From Paracidovorax citrulli (GTDB taxonomy: Bacteria; Pseudomonadota; Gammaproteobacteria; Burkholderiales; Burkholderiaceae_C), in NCBI RefSeq assembly GCF_900100305.1, contig NZ_FNEY01000001.1, forward strand, positions 186,001-250,000: 64,000 nucleotides of DNA, written 5' to 3'. Below the pieces are notes generated by a model. The model did no database searches. It was given only the letters and a program-made list of their open reading frames with translations, and was not told where the DNA came from. Shown piece by piece: positions 16,883-25,340 of this stretch. Positions within the stretch are counted from its first letter, which is position 1; each line of letters opens with the position of its first letter. The position numbers were made by a program, and so were the translations under genes.

Positions 16883-18082
16883 ATGGCAAAACAAATGCAG
16901 GACGCCTACATCGTCGCCGCCACGCGCACGCCCATCGGCAAGTCGCACCGCGGCTACTTCCGCAACACCCGGCCCGACGACCTGCTGGCCACGACCCTGA
17001 AGGCCGCGCTGGCCCAGGTGCCGGGGCTGGACCCGGCCGCCATCGAGGACATCATCTGCGGTTGCGCGATTCCCGAGGGCGCACAGGGCCTGAACGTGGC
17101 GCGCATCGGCGCCGTGCTGGCGGGGCTGCCCACCAGCGTGGGCGGCATCACCGTCAACCGCTTCTGCGCCTCGGGCCTCTCGGCCGTGCAGATGGCCGCC
17201 GACCGCATCCGCGTGGGCGAGGCCGAGGTGATGATCGCCGCGGGTGTCGAGAGCATGAGCATGGTGCCGATGATGGGCAATACGCCGTCGCTCTCGCCCA
17301 GCATCTTCGCGAAGGACGGCGACGTGGGCATCGCCTACGGCATGGGCCTGACGGCCGAGAAGGTCGCCCAGCAGTGGAAGGTGTCGCGCGAGGACCAGGA
17401 TGCCTTCGCGCTGCAGTCGCACCAGCGGGCGCTGGCCGCGCAGAAGGCGGGCGAATTCACGGACGAGATCACGCCGATCGAAGTGACCGACCGCACCGCG
17501 GACCTGGAGTCGGGCGAGAGCGTCGCGAAGACCCGTACGGTGACGCTGGACGAGGGCGCGCGGCCCGACACCAGTCTGGAGGGGCTCGCCAAGCTCAAGA
17601 CGGTGTTCGCCGCGCGCGGCTCGGTCACGGCCGGCAACAGTTCACAGACCAGTGACGGCGCCGGTGCGCTGATCCTCGCGAGCGAATCGGCCGTGAAGCG
17701 CTTCGGCCTGACCCCGCTGGCGCGTTTCGTCAGCTTCGCCAGCAAGGGCGTGCCGCCGAGCATCATGGGCATCGGCCCGATCGAGGCCATCCCGGCCGCG
17801 CTGCGCTATGCCGGCCTGAATCAGCAGGACATCGACTGGTTCGAGCTGAACGAGGCCTTCGCCGCGCAGTCGCTCGCCGTGCTGCGCCAGCTGGGCCTGG
17901 ACCCGGCCAAGGTGAATCCGATGGGCGGCGCCATCGCGCTGGGCCATCCGCTGGGCGCCACGGGCGCCATCCGCTCGGCCACGGTCGTGCATGCGCTGCG
18001 CAGAAAGAACCTGAAATACGGCATGGTCACGATGTGCGTGGGCATGGGGCAGGGCGCTGCGGGCATCTTCGAAAGGGTGTGA
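16883..18082 (+). CDS. acetyl-CoA C-acyltransferase (thiolase)
   Basis: A 399-residue thiolase, the last step of beta-oxidation. The nucleophile is Cys95 in NRFCASGLSAVQ; His355 in ALGHPLGATGA and Cys385 in MCVGMGQGAAG complete the active site. The length is normal. The GAAGIFERV end is that of FadA/AtoB-type enzymes. It follows the hotdog gene after 45 bp; this gap contains repeated GATCGA/GATTGA-type words of unknown meaning. The enzyme should accept the product of the bifunctional enzyme two genes upstream. The C-rich repeat element starts 3 bp after the stop. Confidence 0.95.
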   Translation: MAKQMQDAYIVAATRTPIGKSHRGYFRNTRPDDLLATTLKAALAQVPGLDPAAIEDIICGCAIPEGAQGLNVARIGAVLAGLPTSVGGITVNRFCASGLSAVQMAADRIRVGEAEVMIAAGVESMSMVPMMGNTPSLSPSIFAKDGDVGIAYGMGLTAEKVAQQWKVSREDQDAFALQSHQRALAAQKAGEFTDEITPIEVTDRTADLESGESVAKTRTVTLDEGARPDTSLEGLAKLKTVFAARGSVTAGNSSQTSDGAGALILASESAVKRFGLTPLARFVSFASKGVPPSIMGIGPIEAIPAALRYAGLNQQDIDWFELNEAFAAQSLAVLRQLGLDPAKVNPMGGAIALGHPLGATGAIRSATVVHALRRKNLKYGMVTMCVGMGQGAAGIFERV

Positions 18083-18085
18083 GTA

Positions 18086-18191
18086 CATCCCCCTGAGCGG
18101 CTTCGCCGCTTCCCCCTTCTCTCGCGCTGGCGCGCGGGAAGGGGGACGACGCCGGTGGCCTGGCGAAGCCAGATCCACGGCGTCTGCTGGC
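18086..18191 (+). repeat. interspersed C-rich repeat element, long copy, abutting the thiolase stop
   Basis: Opens with CATCCCCCTGAG three bases after the stop codon, continues with a hairpin (CCCCCTTC at 18112-18119 with GAAGGGGG at 18138-18145, reinforced by CGCGC/GCGCG) and closes with a block ending TCCACGGCGTCTGCTGG. A shorter copy without the hairpin is at 44710-44764, and the first part recurs at 56741-56770 on the minus strand. The hairpin could also act as a transcript-end structure. Confidence 0.7.
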
Positions 18192-18270
18192 CAATACCGT
18201 GGGCGCTCTGCCTTTGTCCAGTCACCGGTACGACGGCCAACCGTTTGCAACCACGGCACACTCGCTCACC

Positions 18271-19098
18271 ATGACCGATTCTCTGCACCCACTGGACGAC
18301 GCGCTGGCGCTCACGGAAGCCGGGCCCGGCCGCTACACGGCGCGCACGTCGCCCGCCTACTGGAACATGGTCGGGCCGTTCGGCGGCATCACGGCCGCGG
18401 TGCTGCTGCAGGCCGTGATGCAGCATCCGCAGCGCCTGGGCGATCCGCTGTCGCTCACCGTGAACTATGCCGGCGCCATCGCCGAGGGTGAGTTCACGGT
18501 GCAGGCCGTGCCCGTGCGCACGAACCGTTCCACGCAGCACTGGACGCTGTCGGTGCTGCAGCCCGGGGCCGACGGCGAGCCGGTGGTGACCACCACGGCC
18601 ACGGCCGTCACCGCGGTGCGCCGCGAGACCTGGAGCCTGCCCGACACCCCGATGCCCGAGGTGGCGGGCCCCGACGGCCTGGAGCGCGTGCTGCGCGGCA
18701 TGCCCGTGAAGTGGCTCGACCGCTACGACCTGCGGCCGGTGGCCGGCGCGCTGCCCTCGCGCTGGGACGGCGGCGGCGACAGCAGCCTGAGCCAGCTGTG
18801 GATGCGCGACGAGCCCGCGCGGCCGCTCGACTTCTGCGCACTCGCCGCGCTGGCCGATGTATTCTTTCCCCGCGTGTGGCTGCGCCGCGCGCGCCAGGTG
18901 CCGGCCGGCACGGTATCGCTCACCGTGTACTTCCATGCCAGCCGCGAGCAGCTGGCGGACACGGGAGCCGGCTACCTGCTGGGCCAGGCCCGTGCGCAGG
19001 AATTCCGCAACGGGTTCTTCGACCAGACAGTGCAGCTCTGGAACCAGGGCGGCACCATGCTCGCGAGCAGCCACCAGATCGTCTACTACAAAGAATGA
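18271..19098 (+). CDS. acyl-CoA thioesterase family protein (double hotdog, TesB-like)
   Basis: A 275-residue protein with two hotdog halves. The first carries YWNMVGPFGGITAAVLLQAVM (about residues 30-50), the helix typical of TesB-like and 4HBT_3 thioesterases; the second half has the matching FCALAALADVFFPR. These enzymes hydrolyse acyl-CoA to free acid and CoA. The gene starts 188 bp after the thiolase stop, beyond the repeat element, and may have its own promoter or be read through. It ends right before the enoyl-CoA hydratase gene. Substrate unknown. Confidence 0.82.
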   Translation: MTDSLHPLDDALALTEAGPGRYTARTSPAYWNMVGPFGGITAAVLLQAVMQHPQRLGDPLSLTVNYAGAIAEGEFTVQAVPVRTNRSTQHWTLSVLQPGADGEPVVTTTATAVTAVRRETWSLPDTPMPEVAGPDGLERVLRGMPVKWLDRYDLRPVAGALPSRWDGGGDSSLSQLWMRDEPARPLDFCALAALADVFFPRVWLRRARQVPAGTVSLTVYFHASREQLADTGAGYLLGQARAQEFRNGFFDQTVQLWNQGGTMLASSHQIVYYKE

Positions 19099-19128
19099 AT
19101 GAATAAAGAAAGCGCAGGAGCATCGCCC

Positions 19129-19902
19129 ATGACCGCATCCCAGGACATCCTCACGCACGTCGAATCCGGCGTGACCACCATCACGTTCAACCGGGTGGAC
19201 AAGAAGAACTCCATCACGCGCGCCATGTATGCCGCGCTGGCGGACGCCTTCGAGGCCGCGGCGCAGGATGTCGCCGTGCGCGTGGTGGTGCTCCAGGGCG
19301 ATGTGGCCATCTTCAGCGCCGGCAACGACATCGGGGATTTCCTCGACAATCCGCCTTCCACGCAGGAGTCGCCGGTGTTCCGGTTCCTGCGGGCGATCGC
19401 CACGTTCCCGAAACCGGTGGTGGCGGCCGTGTGCGGCCCGGCGGTGGGGATCGGCACGACCATGCTGCTGCACTGCGATCTCGTCTATGCGGGCGACAAT
19501 GCGGCGTTCTCGATGCCGTTCGTGAACCTGGGCCTGTGCCCCGAAGCCGGCTCCAGCCTGCTGGTGCCACGCATGATGGGCTACCACCGCGCCGCCGAGG
19601 CCCTGCTGCTGGGCGAGCCGTTCATGGCCGAAGCCGCGCTCGAAGTGGGCCTCGTGAACCGCGTCGTGCCCCCGACGGAATGCAACATGGTGGCCCAGAC
19701 GCAGGCGCGCAAGCTCGCGGCCAAGCCATTGTCGTCCCTCATCGAGACCAAGCGCCTCATGAAGAAAGACCAGACCGCGCCCCTGCTCGAGCGCATCGCC
19801 GAGGAAGGCGCCGTCTTCGGGCGGATGCTCCAGGAGCCGGCCGCCCGCGAAGCCTTCACGGCGTTCATGCAGAAGCGCCGGCCCGACTTCAGCGCCAGCT
19901 GA
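19129..19902 (+). CDS. enoyl-CoA hydratase/isomerase family protein
   Basis: A 257-residue crotonase. The ATG at 19129 is preferred because CAGGAG lies 8 bases before it; an in-frame ATG at 19099 lacks this. The sequence shows VTTITFNRVDKKNSI, FSAGNDIGDF for the oxyanion-hole strand and AAVCGPAVGIGTTMLLHCDLV, all typical of the family. The acid residues used by hydratases are not certain, so isomerase or another crotonase activity remains possible. It closes the beta-oxidation cluster controlled by the TetR gene. Confidence 0.85.
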   Translation: MTASQDILTHVESGVTTITFNRVDKKNSITRAMYAALADAFEAAAQDVAVRVVVLQGDVAIFSAGNDIGDFLDNPPSTQESPVFRFLRAIATFPKPVVAAVCGPAVGIGTTMLLHCDLVYAGDNAAFSMPFVNLGLCPEAGSSLLVPRMMGYHRAAEALLLGEPFMAEAALEVGLVNRVVPPTECNMVAQTQARKLAAKPLSSLIETKRLMKKDQTAPLLERIAEEGAVFGRMLQEPAAREAFTAFMQKRRPDFSAS

Positions 19903-20013
19903 ACGCGTTTCGCCCATCCCGGCGGGCGGCGTATCTCCGGGGTAACGATACGTGCCGAAAACGGCTGGTCGGCGCTACATTCGGCGACATAGCCATCAAC
20001 GGATGCTGCCGGC

Positions 20014-21042
20014 ATGATTCGCACGCCCCGTACCTCTTCTGCTGACGCCTCGACCGTTCATCGCCGGACGTGGCTCCGGTGGGGGCTGCTGGCCGGAGCC
20101 GCAGTGGCCGCGCCATGGCGACCGGCTCGGTCCCAGGCCCCGGCCGGGCCGTTGGAAGGGGGGGCGTTGCGCCTGGTGGTGCCGTACCCGCCGGGCGGCT
20201 CTTCCGATCGCGCGGCCCGATTGCTGGCCGAGGCCCTGGCGCCTCGCCTGGGCGTGCTGGTGACCGTGGACAACCGGGTCGGTGCAGGCGGCCGGCTCGC
20301 GTTGCAGCAGCTGCACCGCGAAAACACCGGCCAGAACGTGGTCGTGCTGGCCAACCCGGCCACCATGCTGGTCGCCCCCCTGGTCTTCAAGGACAACGGC
20401 TACGATCCCGACAAGGATTACGTGGTGCTCTCCCAGATCACGCGCTATGCGTTCGGTGTGGCAGTGGGCGCGGGCGCGCAGGTGCGCGATTTCTCCCATT
20501 TGCATGCCTGGATGCTGGCCCACCGGGACAAGCTCTCCGCCGGCATCCCGGCCACCGGCAGCCTGCCCCATTTCTTCGCGCTCATGCTGGCCGAGCAGCT
20601 CGGCCTGACGCTGCCCGTCGTGGGCTACCGGGGCTCCGGCCCGCTGCTCGAAGACCTCATGGCCGGGCACGTGCCGATGGCCATCGATACGCTGGACGCA
20701 CTGGAGCCGCTGCACAAGGCAGGCAAACTGCGCGTTCTGGCGATGTCCGACGACCAGCGCGTGCCTGCGCTGTCCACCGTGCCCACCTTCAAGGAGGCGG
20801 GCCTCGCGCTGTCGGCGCAGGGCTGGAACGCCCTCTACGCGCCCGCGTGGCTGCCGGCGCCGCGTGCGCGGCGCATAGCCGATGCCGTCTTCCAAGCCAT
20901 GGGAGACAAGGCCTTGCAGGCGCGGTTCACTGCTGCGGACATGGTGCCCGTGGCCTTGTCCCGCGAGCAGACGGTGCAGATGCTGGCGGCCTACAGGGCG
21001 CAGTGGGTACCAGTGGTCCGCCGGTCGGGCTTCCAGCCCTGA
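20014..21042 (+). CDS. Bug-family (TctC-like) periplasmic binding protein
   Basis: A 342-residue binding protein of the tripartite tricarboxylate transporter type. The N-terminus has a twin-arginine-like signal (HRRTWLRWGLLAGAAVAAP) cleaved around residue 40. The mature part has LRLVVPYPPGGSSDRAARLLA and later VDNRVGAGGRLALQQL, the two ligand-loop motifs of Bug proteins. No tctA or tctB membrane genes are near, as is usual for Bug proteins in Burkholderiales. The ligand, probably a carboxylate or aromatic acid, cannot be predicted. A hairpin follows 16 bp after the stop. Confidence 0.88.
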   Translation: MIRTPRTSSADASTVHRRTWLRWGLLAGAAVAAPWRPARSQAPAGPLEGGALRLVVPYPPGGSSDRAARLLAEALAPRLGVLVTVDNRVGAGGRLALQQLHRENTGQNVVVLANPATMLVAPLVFKDNGYDPDKDYVVLSQITRYAFGVAVGAGAQVRDFSHLHAWMLAHRDKLSAGIPATGSLPHFFALMLAEQLGLTLPVVGYRGSGPLLEDLMAGHVPMAIDTLDALEPLHKAGKLRVLAMSDDQRVPALSTVPTFKEAGLALSAQGWNALYAPAWLPAPRARRIADAVFQAMGDKALQARFTAADMVPVALSREQTVQMLAAYRAQWVPVVRRSGFQP

Positions 21043-21058
21043 ACCGAGGAACGCCGGG

Positions 21059-21082
21059 ATGTCAGCCTTTTTTGGCCGACAT
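21059..21082 (+). other. inverted repeat with T6 loop after the Bug gene
   Basis: ATGTCAGCC and GGCCGACAT (8 of 9 pairs) flank TTTTTT. It lies 16 bp after the Bug stop codon, where a transcript-end hairpin would be expected, but no T-run follows it. The rest of the 205-bp gap to the bactofilin gene shows no clear promoter. Confidence 0.4.
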
Positions 21083-21247
21083 GCGGGGGCGTCGGCAGCC
21101 TACGCACCGGCGCGGCGCTGTATGACGCTGCAAGCCCTGCAAGTGCATGCAACGATCGAAGGGTTTGGTTACCGTTCTTGCGTAACGCGTGGATTTTTGC
21201 CGGGGGCGGCCTCCTAGCATCGGACAGACTTTTTCCAAGGAGATCTG

Positions 21248-21808
21248 ATGGCCGTGCAAAACCCCTTCTTCGGCAAGCGTGAACCCGAGTCCTTCCAGCC
21301 CCGCCAGCCCACCTCGATGCTCGGCGGTTCCGGCAGCGCGGTGAACGGCGCCGCGTCCACCGCCCCCACCGCACAGCCTGCGGTCCAGAAGCCCGCGGCC
21401 AGCGCCGCGTCGGAAGGGGCGGGCAGCAAGCTCACCGTCGGCCCGAACATCAAGCTCAAGGGCGTGGAGATCACCGACTGCGACACGCTCGTCGTCGAAG
21501 GAACGGTGGAGGCCACCATGGACTCTCGCGTGATCCAGATCGCGGAACAGGGCGCCTTTCGGGGCTCGGCCGAGATCGACATCGCCGAAATCCACGGGGA
21601 GTTCGACGGCACGCTCACCGTCCGGCAGAAGCTCGTCATCTACAGCACCGGCAAGGTCAACGGCAAGATCCGCTACGGCAAGGTGGTGATCGAGGAGGGT
21701 GGACAGCTGGCCGGCGAGATCGAGGCCGGAACGGTCGGTTCGGTGCGTTCCCAGAACCATTCCGCTGCGAATGTCTCCCGCGGCGAGGCGCAGCCGCTGG
21801 CTGCCTGA
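21248..21808 (+). CDS. bactofilin (long form)
   Basis: A 186-residue polymer-forming cytoskeletal protein. The first 60 residues are a Pro-, Ala-, Ser- and Gln-rich tail; residues of about 62-155 form the beta-helix, with repeating KLTVGPNIKLKGVEI, LVVEGTVEATMDSRVIQI and LTVRQKLVIYSTGKVNGKIRYG units. Bactofilins form membrane-bound filaments that organise cell-wall enzymes or polar structures. The ribosome binding site AAGGAG is 8 bases before the ATG. A second, shorter bactofilin is at 53226-53627. No peptidase gene is adjacent, unlike many bactofilin loci. Confidence 0.9.
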   Translation: MAVQNPFFGKREPESFQPRQPTSMLGGSGSAVNGAASTAPTAQPAVQKPAASAASEGAGSKLTVGPNIKLKGVEITDCDTLVVEGTVEATMDSRVIQIAEQGAFRGSAEIDIAEIHGEFDGTLTVRQKLVIYSTGKVNGKIRYGKVVIEEGGQLAGEIEAGTVGSVRSQNHSAANVSRGEAQPLAA

Positions 21809-21901
21809 TTCCCGGTACACGGCAGCCTCCGCAGGGGGCGCCTTGCTCTCGCCTGGGGCGCCGCCGCGGGGCACGGCCCGCGGAAATGGTGCCTGTCTGG
21901 A

Positions 21902-22354
21902 TCAGGCGGCATCGGCGGCCACGCTGGCACCCCCGGGGGCGTTCCCCGCCGGGCGCGGAACCGGCCGCGGCTTGCCCGAGGCGTCGATCGCGACGTAGGT
22001 GAGCCGCGCTTCCGTCACCTTCACGTAGCGGCCCTGGGCCGCGAATCGCTCCGCATACACCTCCACCTCCACGGTCACCGATGTGCGGCCGATGCGCGTG
22101 ATGGTGGAAAAGAACGAGAGGATGTCTCCCACCCGCACGGGCTGCTTGAAGACGAACTCGTTGACCGCCACGGTCGCCATGCGGCCCTGCACGTGGCGCG
22201 CGGGCAGCACGGAGCCCGCCAGGTCCACCTGCGCCATCACCCAGCCGCCGAAAATGTCGCCGTTGGCATTGCAATCCGCGGGCATGGGGATCACTTTCAG
22301 CACCAGTTCCTTGTCGGTGGGCAGGGCGCTTTGCGTGGGCAGCGTGGAGGTCAT
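21902..22354 (-). CDS. acyl-CoA thioesterase (YciA-like hotdog)
   Basis: A 150-residue single-hotdog enzyme. ADCNANGDIFGGWVMAQVDLAGSV (the Asn-Asp-Ile-Phe-Gly-Gly segment near residue 30) and VNEFVFKQPVRVGDILSFF are the YciA/acyl-CoA hydrolase signatures, including the catalytic Asp after the Asn-Gly turn. It hydrolyses acyl-CoA in the cytoplasm. The ATG at 22354 is chosen because earlier in-frame codons give an unconvincing leader. The gene converges on the bactofilin gene and is divergent from the Atm1-type transporter. Confidence 0.9.
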   Translation of the reverse strand: MTSTLPTQSALPTDKELVLKVIPMPADCNANGDIFGGWVMAQVDLAGSVLPARHVQGRMATVAVNEFVFKQPVRVGDILSFFSTITRIGRTSVTVEVEVYAERFAAQGRYVKVTEARLTYVAIDASGKPRPVPRPAGNAPGGASVAADAA

Positions 22355-22401
22355 AGGCACAATCTCTCGGTAAGAACAAACAACGACCGGGATTGTCCCC
22401 C

Positions 22402-24225
22402 ATGCGCCCCCACGGCGACCCAACCACTGCCTCTCCCTCCGCTGCGGCGGCCATGCCCGTTGCCGCCCGCAGCGACCGCGCCACGATCGCCCGCCTGATT
22501 CCCTATCTGCTGCACTACCGTTGGCGGGTCCTGGCGGCGCTCGTGTTCGTCATTGGCGCCAAGCTCGCGAACGTCGGCGTGCCGCTGCTGCTCAAGCGCA
22601 TCGTGGACGCCATGGCCCCGGCGCCGGGTTCCGCCGCCGCGCTCGTGGTGGTTCCCGCCGGGCTGCTGGCGGCCTACGGGCTGCTGCGGCTGAGCACATC
22701 GGTCTTCACCGAGTTGCGCGAACTCGTCTTTGCCAAGGCCACGCAGGGTGCCGCGCGCCGTATCGCGCTGCAGACCTTCGAGCATCTGCATGCGCTCAGC
22801 CTGCGCTTCCACCTGGAGCGCCAGACCGGGGGGATGACGCGCGACATCGAGCGCGGGGTGCGCGGCATCGAATCGCTGATCTCCTTCACGCTCTTCAATA
22901 TCGGGGCCACGCTCATCGAAGTGTTCCTGGTCCTGGCGGTACTCGGGGGGAAATTCGATCCCGCCTTTGCCTGGATCACGCTGGCCGCGCTGGCCTGCTA
23001 CATCCTGTTCACCGTGATGCTCACCGAGTGGCGCACGCGTTTTCGCCGCGAAGCCAACGCCTTCGACTCCGCGGCCCACACCAAGGCCGTGGATTCGCTG
23101 CTGAACTACGAAACCGTCAAGTACTTCAACAACGAGCCTTTCGAGGTGCGCCGGTACGACGAAAGCCTGGAGCAGTTGCGGCGTGCGAGGCTCAAGAGCC
23201 AGACGTCGCTGTCGCTGCTCAACGCGGGCCAGCAGCTCATCATCGCCACGGCCCTGGTCGCCATGCTGTGGCGCGCGGCGCAGGGCGTGGCCGACGGCCG
23301 CATGACACTGGGGGACCTGGTGATGGTGAACGCCTTCATGATCCAGCTCTACATTCCCCTCAACTTCCTGGGCGTGATCTACCGCGAGATCAAGCAGAGC
23401 CTGACCGATCTGGACAAGATGTTCACGCTCATGGACCGCGATCAGGAAGTGCGGGACGCGCCGCAGGCACCGCCGCTGTCGCTGGGCGCGTCCGCGCCGT
23501 CGGTGCGTTTCGAGGGCGTGCATTTCGCCTATGAGCCGGCGCGCACCATCCTGCACGGCGTCGATTTCGAGATTCCTCCCGGCCGCACGGTGGCGGTGGT
23601 CGGACCCTCGGGCTCGGGCAAGTCCACGCTCGCGCGGCTGCTGTTCCGCTTCTACGACGTGCAGGCCGGGAGCATCACCATCGACGGACAGGACATCCGC
23701 CAGGTCACCCAGGACAGCCTGCGCCGCGCCGTGGGGGCCGTGCCGCAGGACACGGTGCTGTTCAACGAAACCATCGCCTACAACATCGCCTATGGCAGGC
23801 CGGGTGCCTCGCAGGCGGAGATCGAGGCCGCGGCGCGCGCCGCGCGCATCCACGATTTCATCGCAGGGCTGCCGGCGGGATATGCCACGCAGGTGGGCGA
23901 GCGGGGCCTGAAGCTGTCGGGCGGGGAAAAGCAGCGCGTGGCCATCGCCCGCACGCTGCTCAAGAACCCGCCCATCCTCGTGTTCGACGAGGCCACCTCC
24001 GCGCTCGATACGGCCAACGAGCGGGCGATACAGGCCGAACTGCGCAGCGCCGCCCAGGGCAAGACGGTTCTGCTCGTCGCCCACCGCCTCTCGACCGTGG
24101 TGGATGCGCACGAGATCCTGGTCATGGATGCGGGCCGGCTCGTCGAGCGCGGCACGCACGCGCGGTTGCTGGCGCTCGGGGGGCGCTATGCGGACATGTG
24201 GCGCCAGCAGTCGCGAGAAGAGTGA
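22402..24225 (+). CDS. ABC exporter, Atm1/HMT1-type half transporter
   Basis: A 607-residue protein with a six-helix transmembrane domain (about residues 30-310) fused to an ATPase domain. The NYETVKYFNNE segment near residue 235 is characteristic of Atm1-type exporters, which move glutathione-linked persulphide or metal complexes. Nucleotide-domain motifs are GPSGSGKST (about 400), LSGGEKQR (about 504), VFDEATSALD (about 527) and the H-loop AHRLST (about 560). The ATG at 22402 is preferred over the TTG three codons earlier. It probably works as a homodimer. Substrate is inferred from family. Confidence 0.9.
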   Translation: MRPHGDPTTASPSAAAAMPVAARSDRATIARLIPYLLHYRWRVLAALVFVIGAKLANVGVPLLLKRIVDAMAPAPGSAAALVVVPAGLLAAYGLLRLSTSVFTELRELVFAKATQGAARRIALQTFEHLHALSLRFHLERQTGGMTRDIERGVRGIESLISFTLFNIGATLIEVFLVLAVLGGKFDPAFAWITLAALACYILFTVMLTEWRTRFRREANAFDSAAHTKAVDSLLNYETVKYFNNEPFEVRRYDESLEQLRRARLKSQTSLSLLNAGQQLIIATALVAMLWRAAQGVADGRMTLGDLVMVNAFMIQLYIPLNFLGVIYREIKQSLTDLDKMFTLMDRDQEVRDAPQAPPLSLGASAPSVRFEGVHFAYEPARTILHGVDFEIPPGRTVAVVGPSGSGKSTLARLLFRFYDVQAGSITIDGQDIRQVTQDSLRRAVGAVPQDTVLFNETIAYNIAYGRPGASQAEIEAAARAARIHDFIAGLPAGYATQVGERGLKLSGGEKQRVAIARTLLKNPPILVFDEATSALDTANERAIQAELRSAAQGKTVLLVAHRLSTVVDAHEILVMDAGRLVERGTHARLLALGGRYADMWRQQSREE

Positions 24226-24261
24226 CCCCTGCCGGGAAGCGCCGTGGCGCCCGGGAGTGCG

Positions 24262-25290
24262 CTACTTCTTCGCCACCGCCTTTTCCGCCGCGTTCACGAG
24301 GTCCGCGCCGATCTGTCCCTTCCACTTGTCGAAGACCGGGCGGGTGGCCTGCACGAAGGCCTGCCGCTCGTCGGGGGTGAGCTGCGTCACGGTGACGCCG
24401 TGGCTGGCGATCTCCTTGAGCAGGGGCTTGTCCGTCTCGATCAGGCCCTTGCGCGCGATGGCGATTTCTTCCTTGCCGGCCTCGATGGCAGCCTGGCGAA
24501 CGATCTCGCGGTCCGCGGGCGTCCACGAATTCCAGATGTCCTTGTTCACCACGAAGATGAGCGGATCGTTCATGTAACCCCACAGGGTCACATGTTTCTG
24601 GGCCACGGTGTAGAGCTTGGCGGCCAGGTAGATGGACAAGGGGTTTTCCTGGCCGTCCACGGCGCCGCTGGCCATGGCGGGTTGCGCGTCGGCCCAGCTC
24701 ATCTGGGTGGGGTTGGCTCCCAGCGCCGTGAAGGTGTCGAGGAACAGCGGCGAGCCGACCACGCGGACCTTCAACCCCTTGAGGTCGGCGGGAGTCTTGA
24801 TGGGCCGCTTGGAGTTGGAGATCTCGCGGTAGCCGTTCTCGCCCCAGGCGAGCGGCACCACGCCGGCTTTTTCGAGGGTCTGGAAGATGCTCTTGCCGAC
24901 TTCGCCCTGCGTGACCGCGTCCACCGAGGCGTAGTCGGGGAAGAGGAAGGGCAGGGAGAAGAGGTTGAGCGCCTTGACCTGCGGCGACCAGTTGATGGTG
25001 GAGCCCACGGCCATGTCGATCACGCCCTGTCGCAGCGCGCTGAACTCGCGGGTCTGGTCACCCTGGATGAGCGAGACGCCCGGATAGAGCTTGATGTTGA
25101 TGCGACCCTGCGTGCGCTCGCGCACCTTGTTCGCCCAGAGTTCGCCACCCTTGCCCCAGGGGAAGGCGGTGCCCACCACCAGCGACATGCGGTATTCGCT
25201 CTTGTAGTTCTGCGCGGCGGCCGGTGCGGCACTGAACGCGAGTGCGGCCGCGGCGGCCACGGCGGTGGCAAGGAAGGTGCGCAGTTGCAT
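24262..25290 (-). CDS. dctP: TRAP transporter substrate-binding protein (DctP family)
   Basis: A 342-residue periplasmic protein. The signal peptide ends at AAPAAAQ (about residue 28). The mature part has LVVGTAFPWGKGGELWANKVRE, LYPGVSLIQGDQ and a central LKGLKVRVVGSPLFLDTFTALGANP containing the conserved Arg (near residue 175) that binds the substrate carboxylate in DctP proteins. It follows the permease gene with a 50-bp gap on the same strand, giving the order small permease, large permease, binding protein. The ligand is probably a C4-dicarboxylate or another organic acid; symbol is by family. Confidence 0.92.
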   Translation of the reverse strand: MQLRTFLATAVAAAAALAFSAAPAAAQNYKSEYRMSLVVGTAFPWGKGGELWANKVRERTQGRINIKLYPGVSLIQGDQTREFSALRQGVIDMAVGSTINWSPQVKALNLFSLPFLFPDYASVDAVTQGEVGKSIFQTLEKAGVVPLAWGENGYREISNSKRPIKTPADLKGLKVRVVGSPLFLDTFTALGANPTQMSWADAQPAMASGAVDGQENPLSIYLAAKLYTVAQKHVTLWGYMNDPLIFVVNKDIWNSWTPADREIVRQAAIEAGKEEIAIARKGLIETDKPLLKEIASHGVTVTQLTPDERQAFVQATRPVFDKWKGQIGADLVNAAEKAVAKK

Positions 25291-25340
25291 GAGTCGTCTC
25301 CTGTGGATCGTCGGTTTCGGAAGGGAAAAAGCGCGCGGCT

